Of a stretch of 64,000 bases of DNA, positions 25,259 through 33,052 are shown in pieces (positions within the stretch are counted from its first letter, which is position 1; each line of letters opens with the position of its first letter). Both the position numbers and the translations under genes were made by a program. Source of the stretch: Brachyspira hampsonii (GTDB lineage: Bacteria > Spirochaetota > Brachyspiria > Brachyspirales > Brachyspiraceae); assembly GCF_001746205.1 (NCBI RefSeq), contig NZ_MDCO01000012.1, positions 801,075 to 865,074 of the forward strand, in the 5' to 3' direction. Under the pieces are notes generated by a model. It was not told the DNA's origin. It did not search any database and saw only the letters and a list, made by a program, of their open reading frames with translations.

Positions 25259-26458
25259 ATGAAACCTATAATAAATAGTTTGCTAGATACTGATTTATAT
25301 AAATTTACTATGCAGCAATGTGCCTTAAGACAATTCTCAGATGTTTGGGTTCGTTATGTTTTTAGAAGCAGGAATATTTTAGAGTGGACTGAATATATGC
25401 ATGAGGAACTTTTAAAACAGATAAAATATTTTTGCGATTTAAGATTTAGAAAAGATGAATTGGAATATTTAGCATCTTTAAGATTTATAAAAAAAGATTA
25501 TATAGAATTTCTCAAGTTATACAGACCTTTAGGGGAACATATAAAGGCATTATTTGATGATAATAAATTAACTGTAGAAATAGAAGGACCTTGGTATCAA
25601 ACTATTCTTTGGGAAATACCGATTCTTGCTATGATTAGTGAAATTTATTATGCTTATACTGTTTGTAAAGACGATAATGGTAAAAGAGCTTATGAACAGG
25701 CTGAAATTAATTTAATAAAAAAAATAGATGAAAAATTACTGCCTATACATAAATCAGATAACGGATTTAGATTTTCAGAGTTTGGTACTAGAAGAAGGTT
25801 TTCTTTTGATTGGCAGAGAAAAGTTGTTAATATATTAAAAGAGAAACTTCCTGCTGAATGTTTGGTAGGTACAAGCAATGTATATTTTGCTAAGACTTGT
25901 GATTTGCTTGCCGTTGGTACTAATGCTCATGAATATTATCAAATTGGACAGGCATTGGATAAGGTAAGGCTTGCAGAAAGTCAGAAGTTTATGCTTCAGT
26001 CTTGGGTTAATGAATATCGGGGAGATTTGGGTATAGCTTTATCGGATACTTTAGGTACTGATAAATTTTTAAAAGATTTTGATTTATATTTTGCAAAACT
26101 TTATGACGGAATAAGGCATGATTCCGGAGATCCTTTTGTATGGGGACATAAGGTTATAAATCATTACAAAAATCTCAGGGTAAATCCTAAAACTAAAACA
26201 TTACTTTTCAGCGACAGTCTTAATTTTGATAAGGCATATAATATATACAAAGAATTTAAAGATGAAACTAATGTTACATTTGGTATAGGTACTTATATTA
26301 CAAATGATTTTGAACCTGTAGCTAAGCCTTTGAATATAGTTATGAAACTTCAAAGTGTTAATGGTAAGCCTGTAGCTAAACTGTCTGATGATGAAGGTAA
26401 GACTATATGTGAAGACGAGGCATTTTTGAATTATTTAAAAATCGTAGCAAAAGAATAG
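25259..26458 (+). CDS. pncB: Nicotinate phosphoribosyltransferase
   Basis: First step of the NAD salvage pathway: nicotinate plus PRPP gives nicotinate mononucleotide. The 399 residues match PncB length and motifs: SLLDTDLYKFTMQQ at the start, FSEFGTRRRFSFDWQ, VGTSNVYFAK, ALSDTLGTDKFL and FDGIRHDSGD-like YDGIRHDSGDP. The start at 25259 is preceded by AAGG; an in-frame extension to 25181 would overlap atpI and lacks support. Last gene of the amidase-LytM-atpI-pncB run, followed by the repeat-rich gap. Confidence 0.95.
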   Translation: MKPIINSLLDTDLYKFTMQQCALRQFSDVWVRYVFRSRNILEWTEYMHEELLKQIKYFCDLRFRKDELEYLASLRFIKKDYIEFLKLYRPLGEHIKALFDDNKLTVEIEGPWYQTILWEIPILAMISEIYYAYTVCKDDNGKRAYEQAEINLIKKIDEKLLPIHKSDNGFRFSEFGTRRRFSFDWQRKVVNILKEKLPAECLVGTSNVYFAKTCDLLAVGTNAHEYYQIGQALDKVRLAESQKFMLQSWVNEYRGDLGIALSDTLGTDKFLKDFDLYFAKLYDGIRHDSGDPFVWGHKVINHYKNLRVNPKTKTLLFSDSLNFDKAYNIYKEFKDETNVTFGIGTYITNDFEPVAKPLNIVMKLQSVNGKPVAKLSDDEGKTICEDEAFLNYLKIVAKE

Positions 26459-26937
26459 AATTTATAAACTAAATTATATAGTTTTTATTATTTTATAATT
26501 TGTATTTTTGCGGCACGCGTTAAATTCATTCTAAACAGTAAATTTAATCTATAATTGAAGTATTTATTATAAATTTAAATATATTTACCGCGTGCTGTAA
26601 AACTCATCTAATTTGAAAAAAACTAGGGTGGGTGCTTAAAAATCTAATTAGACAATATAAAAATAAAAAACAAAAAATTCAAAGTAAATTAAAAAGCCTA
26701 TAGGGTGGGGAGTGAAAATAGGTTTTAAAACTTTATTACATACCCCGCCCTTTAGATTTTTTAAATTAATTTGTATATTTTTAATTTATTTATATTTAAA
26801 GTTGAAATTATTAAAGCACACCCGCCCAAGTGCTTTTTATATTAATTATTTTTTAACACTTAATAAATATTATTTCTCATTCTTAATTTATAACATTTTA
26901 ATCAATTTATTATGTTTAAATTATCGTATAAGTTTGA
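26459..26937. repeat. Convergent gap with nested GC-rich inverted repeats
   Basis: This 479-bp gap between pncB (+) and the TPR gene (-) has no convincing gene. It contains: an inverted repeat GCACGCG (26513-26519) / CGCGTGC (26589-26595); AGGGTGGGTGCTT (26625-26637); a stem AGGGTGGGG (26702-26710) / CCCCGCCCT (26743-26751) that pairs fully if one G-U is allowed, encloses GTTTTAAAAC and is followed by ATTTTTTAAA; and AAAGCAC / GTGCTTT (26813-26819, 26830-26836) around CCCGCCC. Similar motifs occur in the convergent gap at 1222-1444. The second and third structures could terminate pncB and the TPR gene. Confidence 0.6.
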
Positions 26938-28419
26938 CTACTGTAATTCTTCTATTTTTTCTAAAGCTTTATTATTATAAGGATCTATTTCTAATAATTT
27001 TTTATATGAGTTAATAGCATTATTTTTATCATTAAGTTTTATATATAAATCAGCCTGTTTTTCCAAATGATATATATCTTGGGTTTCATTATATATTTCT
27101 ATTGCTTTTTTATATGCTTCATTTCTTTTTTCTATATCTCCTAATTTTTCGTATAAATTTCCGATATTCTCAAAACTGTAAGCATCATTTTCTTTATTAT
27201 ATATTTCTATTGCTTTTTTATATGCGGTATTTCTTTCTTCTATGCTGCCCAATTTCTCGTATAAATCTCCTAATGCAATATATGCTTCAATATTATCTGA
27301 ATCATTTTCTATAGCTTTTTTTAACATTTCAACAGCTTTATCATATTCTTTAATGTATTCATATAATGCTGCTATTGAAATATAATAACTAAAATCATTA
27401 GGATTTGTTTCTATAGCTTGATTGTATAGTTCTATAGCCTTATTATATTCTTTAATTTCTTTATACAATTCGGATAAATAATAATAATATTGATTATTTT
27501 TAGGATTTTCTTTTATCATATCATTATATGCTTTGATTATTTCTTTATATTGATTAATGTCATTATTATAAAATTTTGTTATTCTGCTCCATATAGAAGG
27601 ATTAATTTTTATATAGTTTTTGTATAAGTTTTCAGCTTCTTTATCATTTCCGATTTTTATATATATTTTTGCAAGAGAATCTATCGCAGCAGAATAAAAG
27701 TCCTCTAATTCACTATAATAATCAGTTTTTAATAGTTTGCAATATGTGTCTATTGCTTTATCGTATTGTTTATTTTTATCATAAGATAATGCCAAATAAT
27801 GAATAATTTCATTATTATCATCTTTAAAGTTTTCTAAAGATTTTTTAAAATATTTTACGGCCTCATCAAAGTTTTCAATTTTTAAATATTCTTTTGCTAA
27901 ATTAAAAGGATAATATTGTTTATTATTATTAACTTCTGATGTATCATTTATATCATAAGCTTTTTTGTATGCAATTGCGGCATCTTTGTAATTTCCTATA
28001 TTATCGTATATTTCTCCTATCAAAAACCAATATTCAGAGTCTTGATTGTTTATTTCTATTGCATTTTTTATATTTTTTAAAGCATCATTAATAACATTAG
28101 AAGAATAGCATACGCATGCAAGCCAATATAATGCTCTGTCATTTTTGCTGTCTAATTCAATTATTTTTTTTAATATTTCTTTGCTGTTTTTGTAATCAAA
28201 ATTTAGATAGTATGCTTTTGCTAATAGGAATAATTTTTTGATATTTTTATCATCATCTTTTAAATATTCATTTAATATATTTATAATATTGGAATATTCT
28301 TTGTTATATACGAATTCTTTTTCATCATTTTCAAAGTCATTATTATCATAGAATTCATTATCATTGAGTATTTCTTCAATTTTTTCTAAAGTATAATACT
28401 TCATGTTATGTGAATTCAT
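26938..28419 (-). CDS. Tetratricopeptide-repeat protein
   Basis: Cytosolic helical-repeat scaffold of unknown role. After an acidic N-terminal 45 residues, the 493-residue protein consists of about 12 TPR units, for example SKNDRALYWLACVCYSSN, NQDSEYWFLIGEIYDNIGNY, NPNDFSYYISIAALYEYIKEY and NDNIEAYIALGDLYEKLG-type repeats with the expected W/L-G-Y-A-F-A-P pattern. Two adjacent C-terminal units are near copies of each other (NTAYKKAIEIYNKEND and NEAYKKAIEIYNETQD). There is no signal peptide. AGGGGGAAT is a strong ribosome-binding site before the ATG. Many such proteins are found in Brachyspira; the function is not deducible. Confidence 0.9.
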   Translation of the reverse strand: MNSHNMKYYTLEKIEEILNDNEFYDNNDFENDEKEFVYNKEYSNIINILNEYLKDDDKNIKKLFLLAKAYYLNFDYKNSKEILKKIIELDSKNDRALYWLACVCYSSNVINDALKNIKNAIEINNQDSEYWFLIGEIYDNIGNYKDAAIAYKKAYDINDTSEVNNNKQYYPFNLAKEYLKIENFDEAVKYFKKSLENFKDDNNEIIHYLALSYDKNKQYDKAIDTYCKLLKTDYYSELEDFYSAAIDSLAKIYIKIGNDKEAENLYKNYIKINPSIWSRITKFYNNDINQYKEIIKAYNDMIKENPKNNQYYYYLSELYKEIKEYNKAIELYNQAIETNPNDFSYYISIAALYEYIKEYDKAVEMLKKAIENDSDNIEAYIALGDLYEKLGSIEERNTAYKKAIEIYNKENDAYSFENIGNLYEKLGDIEKRNEAYKKAIEIYNETQDIYHLEKQADLYIKLNDKNNAINSYKKLLEIDPYNNKALEKIEELQ

Positions 28420-28584
28420 TTTATTCCCCCTATTTCATATTAATTATTTATATAAAAACTATTAATAGAGAACAATTCATATTTTAATTATATTTAATGA
28501 AATAGATATAATCAAATATAGATTAATTTTAACATATTTTTATGTTTATTTCAATTATTATTATAGTTAGAAATAAAAAAGTAT

Positions 28585-28610
28585 TAAACAAATTTTAATT
28601 ATACCGAAAA
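28585..28610 (+). promoter_or_regulatory. Possible sigma28 (FliA) promoter of the flgE operon
   Basis: TAAA (28585-28588), 14 bases, then ACCGAAAA (28603-28610) resembles the flagellar consensus TAAA-N15-GCCGATAA with two mismatches and one base shorter spacing. It lies about 40 bases before flgE. Sigma28 dependence is inference from this weak match and the gene's role. Confidence 0.4.
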
Positions 28611-28651
28611 TATTTTGTAAGAAATCTTAAAATTTTGGAGGAATACGCCTT

Positions 28652-29977
28652 ATGATGCGTTCATTATTTGCCGGCGTGTCTGGTTTACAAAATCATCAAA
28701 CTCGAATGGATGTAGTAGGAAATAACATCGCAAATGTTAATACTTATGGATTTAAAAGAGGAAGAGTTACCTTTAAGGATATGATAAGCCAATCTTTAAG
28801 CGGGGCAGCAAAGCCTCAGGAAGATAGAGGCGGTATCAATCCTCAGCAGGTAGGCTTGGGTATGATGGTTGCTACTATAGACACTATACATACACAAGGT
28901 GCTTTACAAGTTACAGGTGTAAACACTGATTTAGCTATTCAAGGAGAAGGTTTCTTTATTGAAAAAAGAGGCAATAATTCTTACTATACAAGAAACGGAG
29001 CTTTTTCTTTAGATAGAGACGGTTATTTAGTTAATCCTTCTATAGGTTATAAGGTACAAGGTTGGAATGCTGTACTTAATCCGGAAACAGGAGAAATGGA
29101 ATTAAATACTTCAGCAGGAGTAGAAGATTTGATTATACCTGTAGGTTCAAAAGATCCAGCAAGAGCTACAGCAAATACAAAATATTTCTGTAACTTACAA
29201 AAAAGCGGAGAAACACATCAGTCAGATTTAACTATATACGATTCAACAGGAATACCTCGTCAGTTAAGAGCAACTTTCACTAGAACAGATGTTAACAGAT
29301 GGGATATGACTATAGATATACCAGATGCAACAGAAGGAAGTGTAAGCGTATCAGCAGGAGATCCAGTAGAAGGCGGCGGAAATAATACTTTCCAATTAGT
29401 ATTTAACGATGCTGGTTCTTTGATTTCTGTAAGCGATGGTACTAATACTCAGACAGAAGGAGTATTAATGCCTAATGTATCTTTCACTTATCAGGGAACA
29501 GAAGGCGAAGTAAATCAAACTATCAATCTTACTATGGGTGAAGTTGGTTTATTCAATGGTATTACACAATTTGAATCTCCTTCAACAACTAAAGCTATAG
29601 AACAAGACGGATACACTATGGGTATGCTTGAAGGATTTAGTTTTGATGACAGCGGTCAGATAACAGGCGTATTTACTAATGGAAATAGAAAAACTTTAGG
29701 ACAGGTTGCTTTGGCTAAATTCAATAATGCAGGCGGTTTGGAAAAAGCAGGCGATACTTTGTTTGTAGCAAGCAATAACTCAGGAGCAGCTAATATTGGC
29801 ACAGCCGCAGCAGAAGGAAGAGGTTCTTTAAAAGCAGGAGCTTTGGAGATGTCAAATGTTGATTTAAGTGAACAATTCACTGATATGATAGTAACTCAAA
29901 GAGGTTTCCAATCTAATGCCAGAACTATTACTACCGCAGATCAAATGCTTCAGGAAGTTATAGCTCTTAAAAGATAA
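28652..29977 (+). CDS. flgE: Flagellar hook protein FlgE
   Basis: Forms the hook joining motor and periplasmic filament. The 441 residues have the N-terminal rod/hook motif (MRSLFAGVSGLQNHQTRMDVVGNNIANVNT), a central D1/D2 region and the C-terminal flagellin-like coil (LEMSNVDLSEQFTDMIVTQRGFQSNARTITTADQM). Lys167 and Cys180 (counting from the first Met) are 13 residues apart, matching the Treponema denticola Lys165/Cys178 pair that forms the lysinoalanine crosslink. AGGAA precedes the start; ATG ATG gives two possible starts one codon apart. First gene of the flgE-flbD-motA-motB run. Confidence 0.96.
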   Translation: MMRSLFAGVSGLQNHQTRMDVVGNNIANVNTYGFKRGRVTFKDMISQSLSGAAKPQEDRGGINPQQVGLGMMVATIDTIHTQGALQVTGVNTDLAIQGEGFFIEKRGNNSYYTRNGAFSLDRDGYLVNPSIGYKVQGWNAVLNPETGEMELNTSAGVEDLIIPVGSKDPARATANTKYFCNLQKSGETHQSDLTIYDSTGIPRQLRATFTRTDVNRWDMTIDIPDATEGSVSVSAGDPVEGGGNNTFQLVFNDAGSLISVSDGTNTQTEGVLMPNVSFTYQGTEGEVNQTINLTMGEVGLFNGITQFESPSTTKAIEQDGYTMGMLEGFSFDDSGQITGVFTNGNRKTLGQVALAKFNNAGGLEKAGDTLFVASNNSGAANIGTAAAEGRGSLKAGALEMSNVDLSEQFTDMIVTQRGFQSNARTITTADQMLQEVIALKR

Positions 29978-30066
29978 TAGATAGGTATTATTTAATATAA
30001 ATAATATTATTAAAAATAGACTTTTTATAATTTTATAGTATAATAGAGTTAGGAGTTTCTGATAAT

Positions 30067-30291
30067 ATGATACATATAACAAGATTTGACGGAAGTATAT
30101 TGTATGTTAATCCGCATCAAATAGAATTTATGGAGGAGACTCCTGATTTAGTAATAACTATGTTATCCGGAAGGAAGGTAGTAACTAAAGACAGCTTTGA
30201 AACAGTACTTAATAGAATAGTAGAATACAGAAGCAGAATAGTTTGCGAAGAGAGTGTAAAAAAACCTTCATTCTATGGTAATGAAGAATAA
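30067..30291 (+). CDS. flbD: Flagellar FlbD-family protein
   Basis: Small conserved protein (74 residues) found between flgE and motA in spirochaetes and many Firmicutes; its biochemical role is uncertain. It shows the family core MIHITRFDGSILYVNPHQIEFMEETPDLVITMLSGRK, here from the first residue to about 37. TTAGGAG stands before the ATG. Identification rests on that core, the size and the gene order. Confidence 0.92.
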   Translation: MIHITRFDGSILYVNPHQIEFMEETPDLVITMLSGRKVVTKDSFETVLNRIVEYRSRIVCEESVKKPSFYGNEE

Positions 30292-30340
30292 AAGAAATTA
30301 ACTTAAATAAAGAAAATAAATTTTAGTTAGAGGTCAAAAT

Positions 30341-31132
30341 ATGGATATAATAGTACCTTTGGGTGTTTTTTTGGTTATAGGTATCAATTTATTTGGTATT
30401 ATTTCAGGGGGCGGTAATGTCGGGCACATGATAGATATAGCATCCGCAGTAGTAACAGGACTAGGAGGAACAACTTCGCTTTTAGTTGCTAACGATATGG
30501 GTACAGTATTAGGTGTTCCTAAAGCTATTAAAGTACTTTTAAAGAAACCAGACTATGATGAAGCACAAATAATTATCACACTTTTAAGCTTTTCAGAGAA
30601 AGCTAGAAGAGAAGGCTTATTAGTATTAGAAGATGATATACAAGAGATTTCAGATCCTTTATTAAAGAAAGGAATGCAGCTGGTAGTAGACGGAACAGAT
30701 CCTGAATTAGTAAAAAATATTTTGAATACAGAGATAGATAACGTAGAAGCAAGGCACGATACAGTAAGAAAAGTATTTGAAGATGCTGCTTCGTTGTATC
30801 CAGCTTGGGGTATGATAGGTACATTAATCGGACTTGTAATCATGCTTAGAAGTTTAGGCGGCGGCGGCGGTGTTGAAGCAATAGGTTCTGGTATGGCGGT
30901 AGCACTTATTACTACATATTACGGATCCGTTATAGCTAACGGTTTTGCTTTGCCTATAGCTGGTAGGCTTGCAGCCAGACACTCATCTGAGGCTACAGTT
31001 CAAAGTATTATGGTTGAAGGTATATTATCTATACAGGCAGGTGATAACCCTAGAATAGTAAAAGATAAACTTATATCCTTCTTGCCTCCAGCTCAGCGTC
31101 AGAAAGTTAATGAACAAGTTGGAGACAGATAA
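30341..31132 (+). CDS. motA: Flagellar motor stator protein MotA
   Basis: Membrane subunit of the proton-driven stator that pushes on FliG. The 263 residues have four membrane helices (about 2-22, 32-52, 147-170 and 180-202) and the large cytoplasmic loop between helices 2 and 3. ASLYPAWGMIGTLIGLVIML holds the conserved Pro of helix 3, and GSGMAVALITTYYGSVIAN is helix 4. The order and 20-base spacing before motB match the stator operon. GAGGTCAAA precedes the ATG. Confidence 0.95.
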   Translation: MDIIVPLGVFLVIGINLFGIISGGGNVGHMIDIASAVVTGLGGTTSLLVANDMGTVLGVPKAIKVLLKKPDYDEAQIIITLLSFSEKARREGLLVLEDDIQEISDPLLKKGMQLVVDGTDPELVKNILNTEIDNVEARHDTVRKVFEDAASLYPAWGMIGTLIGLVIMLRSLGGGGGVEAIGSGMAVALITTYYGSVIANGFALPIAGRLAARHSSEATVQSIMVEGILSIQAGDNPRIVKDKLISFLPPAQRQKVNEQVGDR

Positions 31133-31152
31133 TAATAATTCAGAGGTAAATA

Positions 31153-31953
31153 ATGGCTACTATTAAATTTGGTAAAAAAGCTAAAAAAGTAGGTGATAAG
31201 GCTCAGGTACCTGGTCCTTCAGCTCCTTTATGGCTTCAAACTTACGGAGACTTTGTAACTTTGGTATTAACATTCTTTGTATTATTATTGTCTACAATGT
31301 CTACCTCTGTTAGTGATTCTTCTATACAGCTTATCGCTACAGCATTCCAAGGATCATTTGGCGTTATGCCGGGCGGTACTACTTTATCACAAAGCAGACT
31401 TATTTACGGCGGTGCTACAGTTGATAATCTGCCTTCTACAGATAGGGGATATTCTGTTGGAAGAAGTATTGATAAGGCAACTTCTGTTTTAGAATCAGAA
31501 ATTAAAAGCAGGAAGGTTAGAGTAGAGGAAGATGAAAGAGGCTTTATCATAAGTCTTGGTGCAGATCAGTATTTTGAATCTGCTTCTACTAATTTAGTTG
31601 ATAATCAGAATAATGTTGAAACATTTATAAAATTAGCCTCTGTACTTAGCGGTTTACCTAACGATGTAAGAATAGAAGGTCATACAGATTCTGGTTCTAT
31701 AATTCCTGGAAGTATTACGGAACAGAAATTTGGTAATAACTGGGGACTTTCTTCGGCAAGGGCTATGGTCATTTTAGAAAAAATATTTGAAAATGATCAG
31801 GCTGGAAAATTAGATAGAAATAAATATTCAATTGCAGGATATGCTGATACTAGGCCTGTGGCATCTAATGATTTACCAGATGGAAGAGCGTTAAATAGAA
31901 GAGTTGATATTGTTGTAGTAAGAAATGATGTTACTTATTATAATCAAAGGTAA
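31153..31953 (+). CDS. motB: Flagellar motor stator protein MotB
   Basis: Peptidoglycan-anchored stator subunit that carries protons. The 266 residues show one N-terminal helix with LQTYGDFVTLVLTFFVLLL (proton-binding Asp33), a linker, and a C-terminal OmpA-like peptidoglycan-binding domain (about 125-258) with IEGHTDSG, NWGLSSARA and RALNRRVDIVV. In other spirochaetes fliL follows at once; here fliL lies 29.7 kb downstream and a methyltransferase follows instead. GAGGTAAATA precedes the ATG. Confidence 0.95.
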   Translation: MATIKFGKKAKKVGDKAQVPGPSAPLWLQTYGDFVTLVLTFFVLLLSTMSTSVSDSSIQLIATAFQGSFGVMPGGTTLSQSRLIYGGATVDNLPSTDRGYSVGRSIDKATSVLESEIKSRKVRVEEDERGFIISLGADQYFESASTNLVDNQNNVETFIKLASVLSGLPNDVRIEGHTDSGSIIPGSITEQKFGNNWGLSSARAMVILEKIFENDQAGKLDRNKYSIAGYADTRPVASNDLPDGRALNRRVDIVVVRNDVTYYNQR

Positions 31954-31969
31954 AGTGTAAAAAAATAAA

Positions 31970-32842
31970 ATGCTCTTAGCTGATAAATGGAAAGACTATA
32001 AAATTATAGATTGCGGTGAAGGCGAAAAACTTGAGAATATAGGAGGATTTTTAGTATCTCGTCCGGATTCTCAAGTTATTTGGTCTAAACAGTTAAGTAA
32101 ATGGGATAATTTAGATGCTGTATATCATCGTTCGGATAAGGGTGGAGGTTATTGGCAGTATATAAATAAGCCTAAAGATAATTTTATCATAAAATATCAA
32201 GATTTATCATTCAAAATAGAATTTACTAATTTTAAACATATAGGTATTTTCCCAGAACAGGCTGTTAATTGGCAGTTCATTATAGACAAAATCAAAGAAA
32301 AAAAATCTTCTATTCATAAAAATAAAGAAATAAAAGCATTGAATCTATTCGCATACACAGGCGGTGCAACAGTTGCTTGTGCTTATGCTGATTGCAATGA
32401 AGTTGTTCATGTTGATGCTTCAAAAAAAATAGTAGGGCATGCTCAAAAAAATATAGAAATAAACAATTTGCAAAATAAAAAAGTAAGATTCATTATAGAA
32501 GATGTCATTAAATTCGTTTTAAGAGAGATAAGAAGAGGAAGAAAATATGATGTCATAATAATGGATCCGCCTGTATACGGCAGAGGACCTAATGGAGAAT
32601 TATGGCAGATAGAAACTAGTTTAAAAAGGCTTGTAGAAGAATGTGTAAAACTTTTATCTGATGATCCTATTCTTTTTTTAATAAATTGTTATACGGCAAG
32701 TTTTTCTCATATATCACTTAAAAATATTTTATCAACTTCTATAAAACATGATGGAACTTTTGAAAGCGGTGAAATAGGACTTCCTATAGAGAACTCTAAT
32801 ATTGTTCTTCCTTGCGGTATATATGCAAGATTTTATTCTTAA
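31970..32842 (+). CDS. Class I SAM-dependent methyltransferase (RlmI/RlmK-like)
   Basis: Probably methylates rRNA. The 290 residues show the SAM-binding motif I LNLFAYTGGATVACA, motif II VHVDASKKIV, an Asp-containing motif III (FIIEDVIKFV) and motif IV VIIMDPPVYGRGPNGE, the catalytic pattern of the Methyltrans_SAM family near RlmI/RlmK. There is no N-terminal PUA domain, so it is not full-length RlmI. It follows motB by 17 bases and may be co-transcribed with the motor genes. The target nucleotide is not deducible. Confidence 0.85.
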   Translation: MLLADKWKDYKIIDCGEGEKLENIGGFLVSRPDSQVIWSKQLSKWDNLDAVYHRSDKGGGYWQYINKPKDNFIIKYQDLSFKIEFTNFKHIGIFPEQAVNWQFIIDKIKEKKSSIHKNKEIKALNLFAYTGGATVACAYADCNEVVHVDASKKIVGHAQKNIEINNLQNKKVRFIIEDVIKFVLREIRRGRKYDVIIMDPPVYGRGPNGELWQIETSLKRLVEECVKLLSDDPILFLINCYTASFSHISLKNILSTSIKHDGTFESGEIGLPIENSNIVLPCGIYARFYS

Positions 32843-32864
32843 AAATAATTTTTTGTGAATTTAT

Positions 32865-32893
32865 TTGACATTACATTATTTATGCTATATAAT
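32865..32893 (+). promoter_or_regulatory. Consensus sigma70 promoter of the GT-C-like gene
   Basis: TTGACA (32865-32870), a 17-base spacer and TATAAT (32888-32893): both hexamers are perfect. The transcript would start near 32900, so the (CACAA)14 tract at 32911-32980 lies in the mRNA leader, not between promoter elements. Confidence 0.85.
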
Positions 32894-32910
32894 TACTGAA
32901 TGATTAACAA

Positions 32911-33000
32911 CACAACACAACACAACACAACACAACACAACACAACACAACACAACACAACACAACACAACACAACACAAAATAATACAAAATAATACAA
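32911..33000 (+). repeat. (CACAA)14 pentanucleotide microsatellite and adjoining decamer repeat
   Basis: Fourteen perfect head-to-tail CACAA units (32911-32980) are followed by two copies of AATAATACAA (32981-33000). The tract lies in the predicted 5' leader of the GT-C-like gene, ending about 50 bases before its ATG. Long perfect short-unit tracts of this kind change length by slipped-strand mispairing, so it may cause phase or level variation of the downstream gene; that part is inference. Confidence 0.97.
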
Positions 33001-33052
33001 TATCAAATATTTATATTCTATTATATTTATATCTTTCTATTTGGAGTATTTT

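Noticed and set aside
26712-27014. 100-codon plus-strand hydrophobic ORF
   Set aside because: It runs from the repeat-rich gap into the antisense of the TPR gene and has the Leu/Tyr/Phe bias of AT-rich non-coding DNA.
32911-33000. CRISPR-like array
   Set aside because: The five-base units are contiguous, with no spacers and no cas genes nearby, so it is a microsatellite.
33041-33052. TTG at 33041 as start of the GT-C-like gene
   Set aside because: The GGAG ribosome-binding site lies inside this extension and is correctly spaced for the ATG at 33053.
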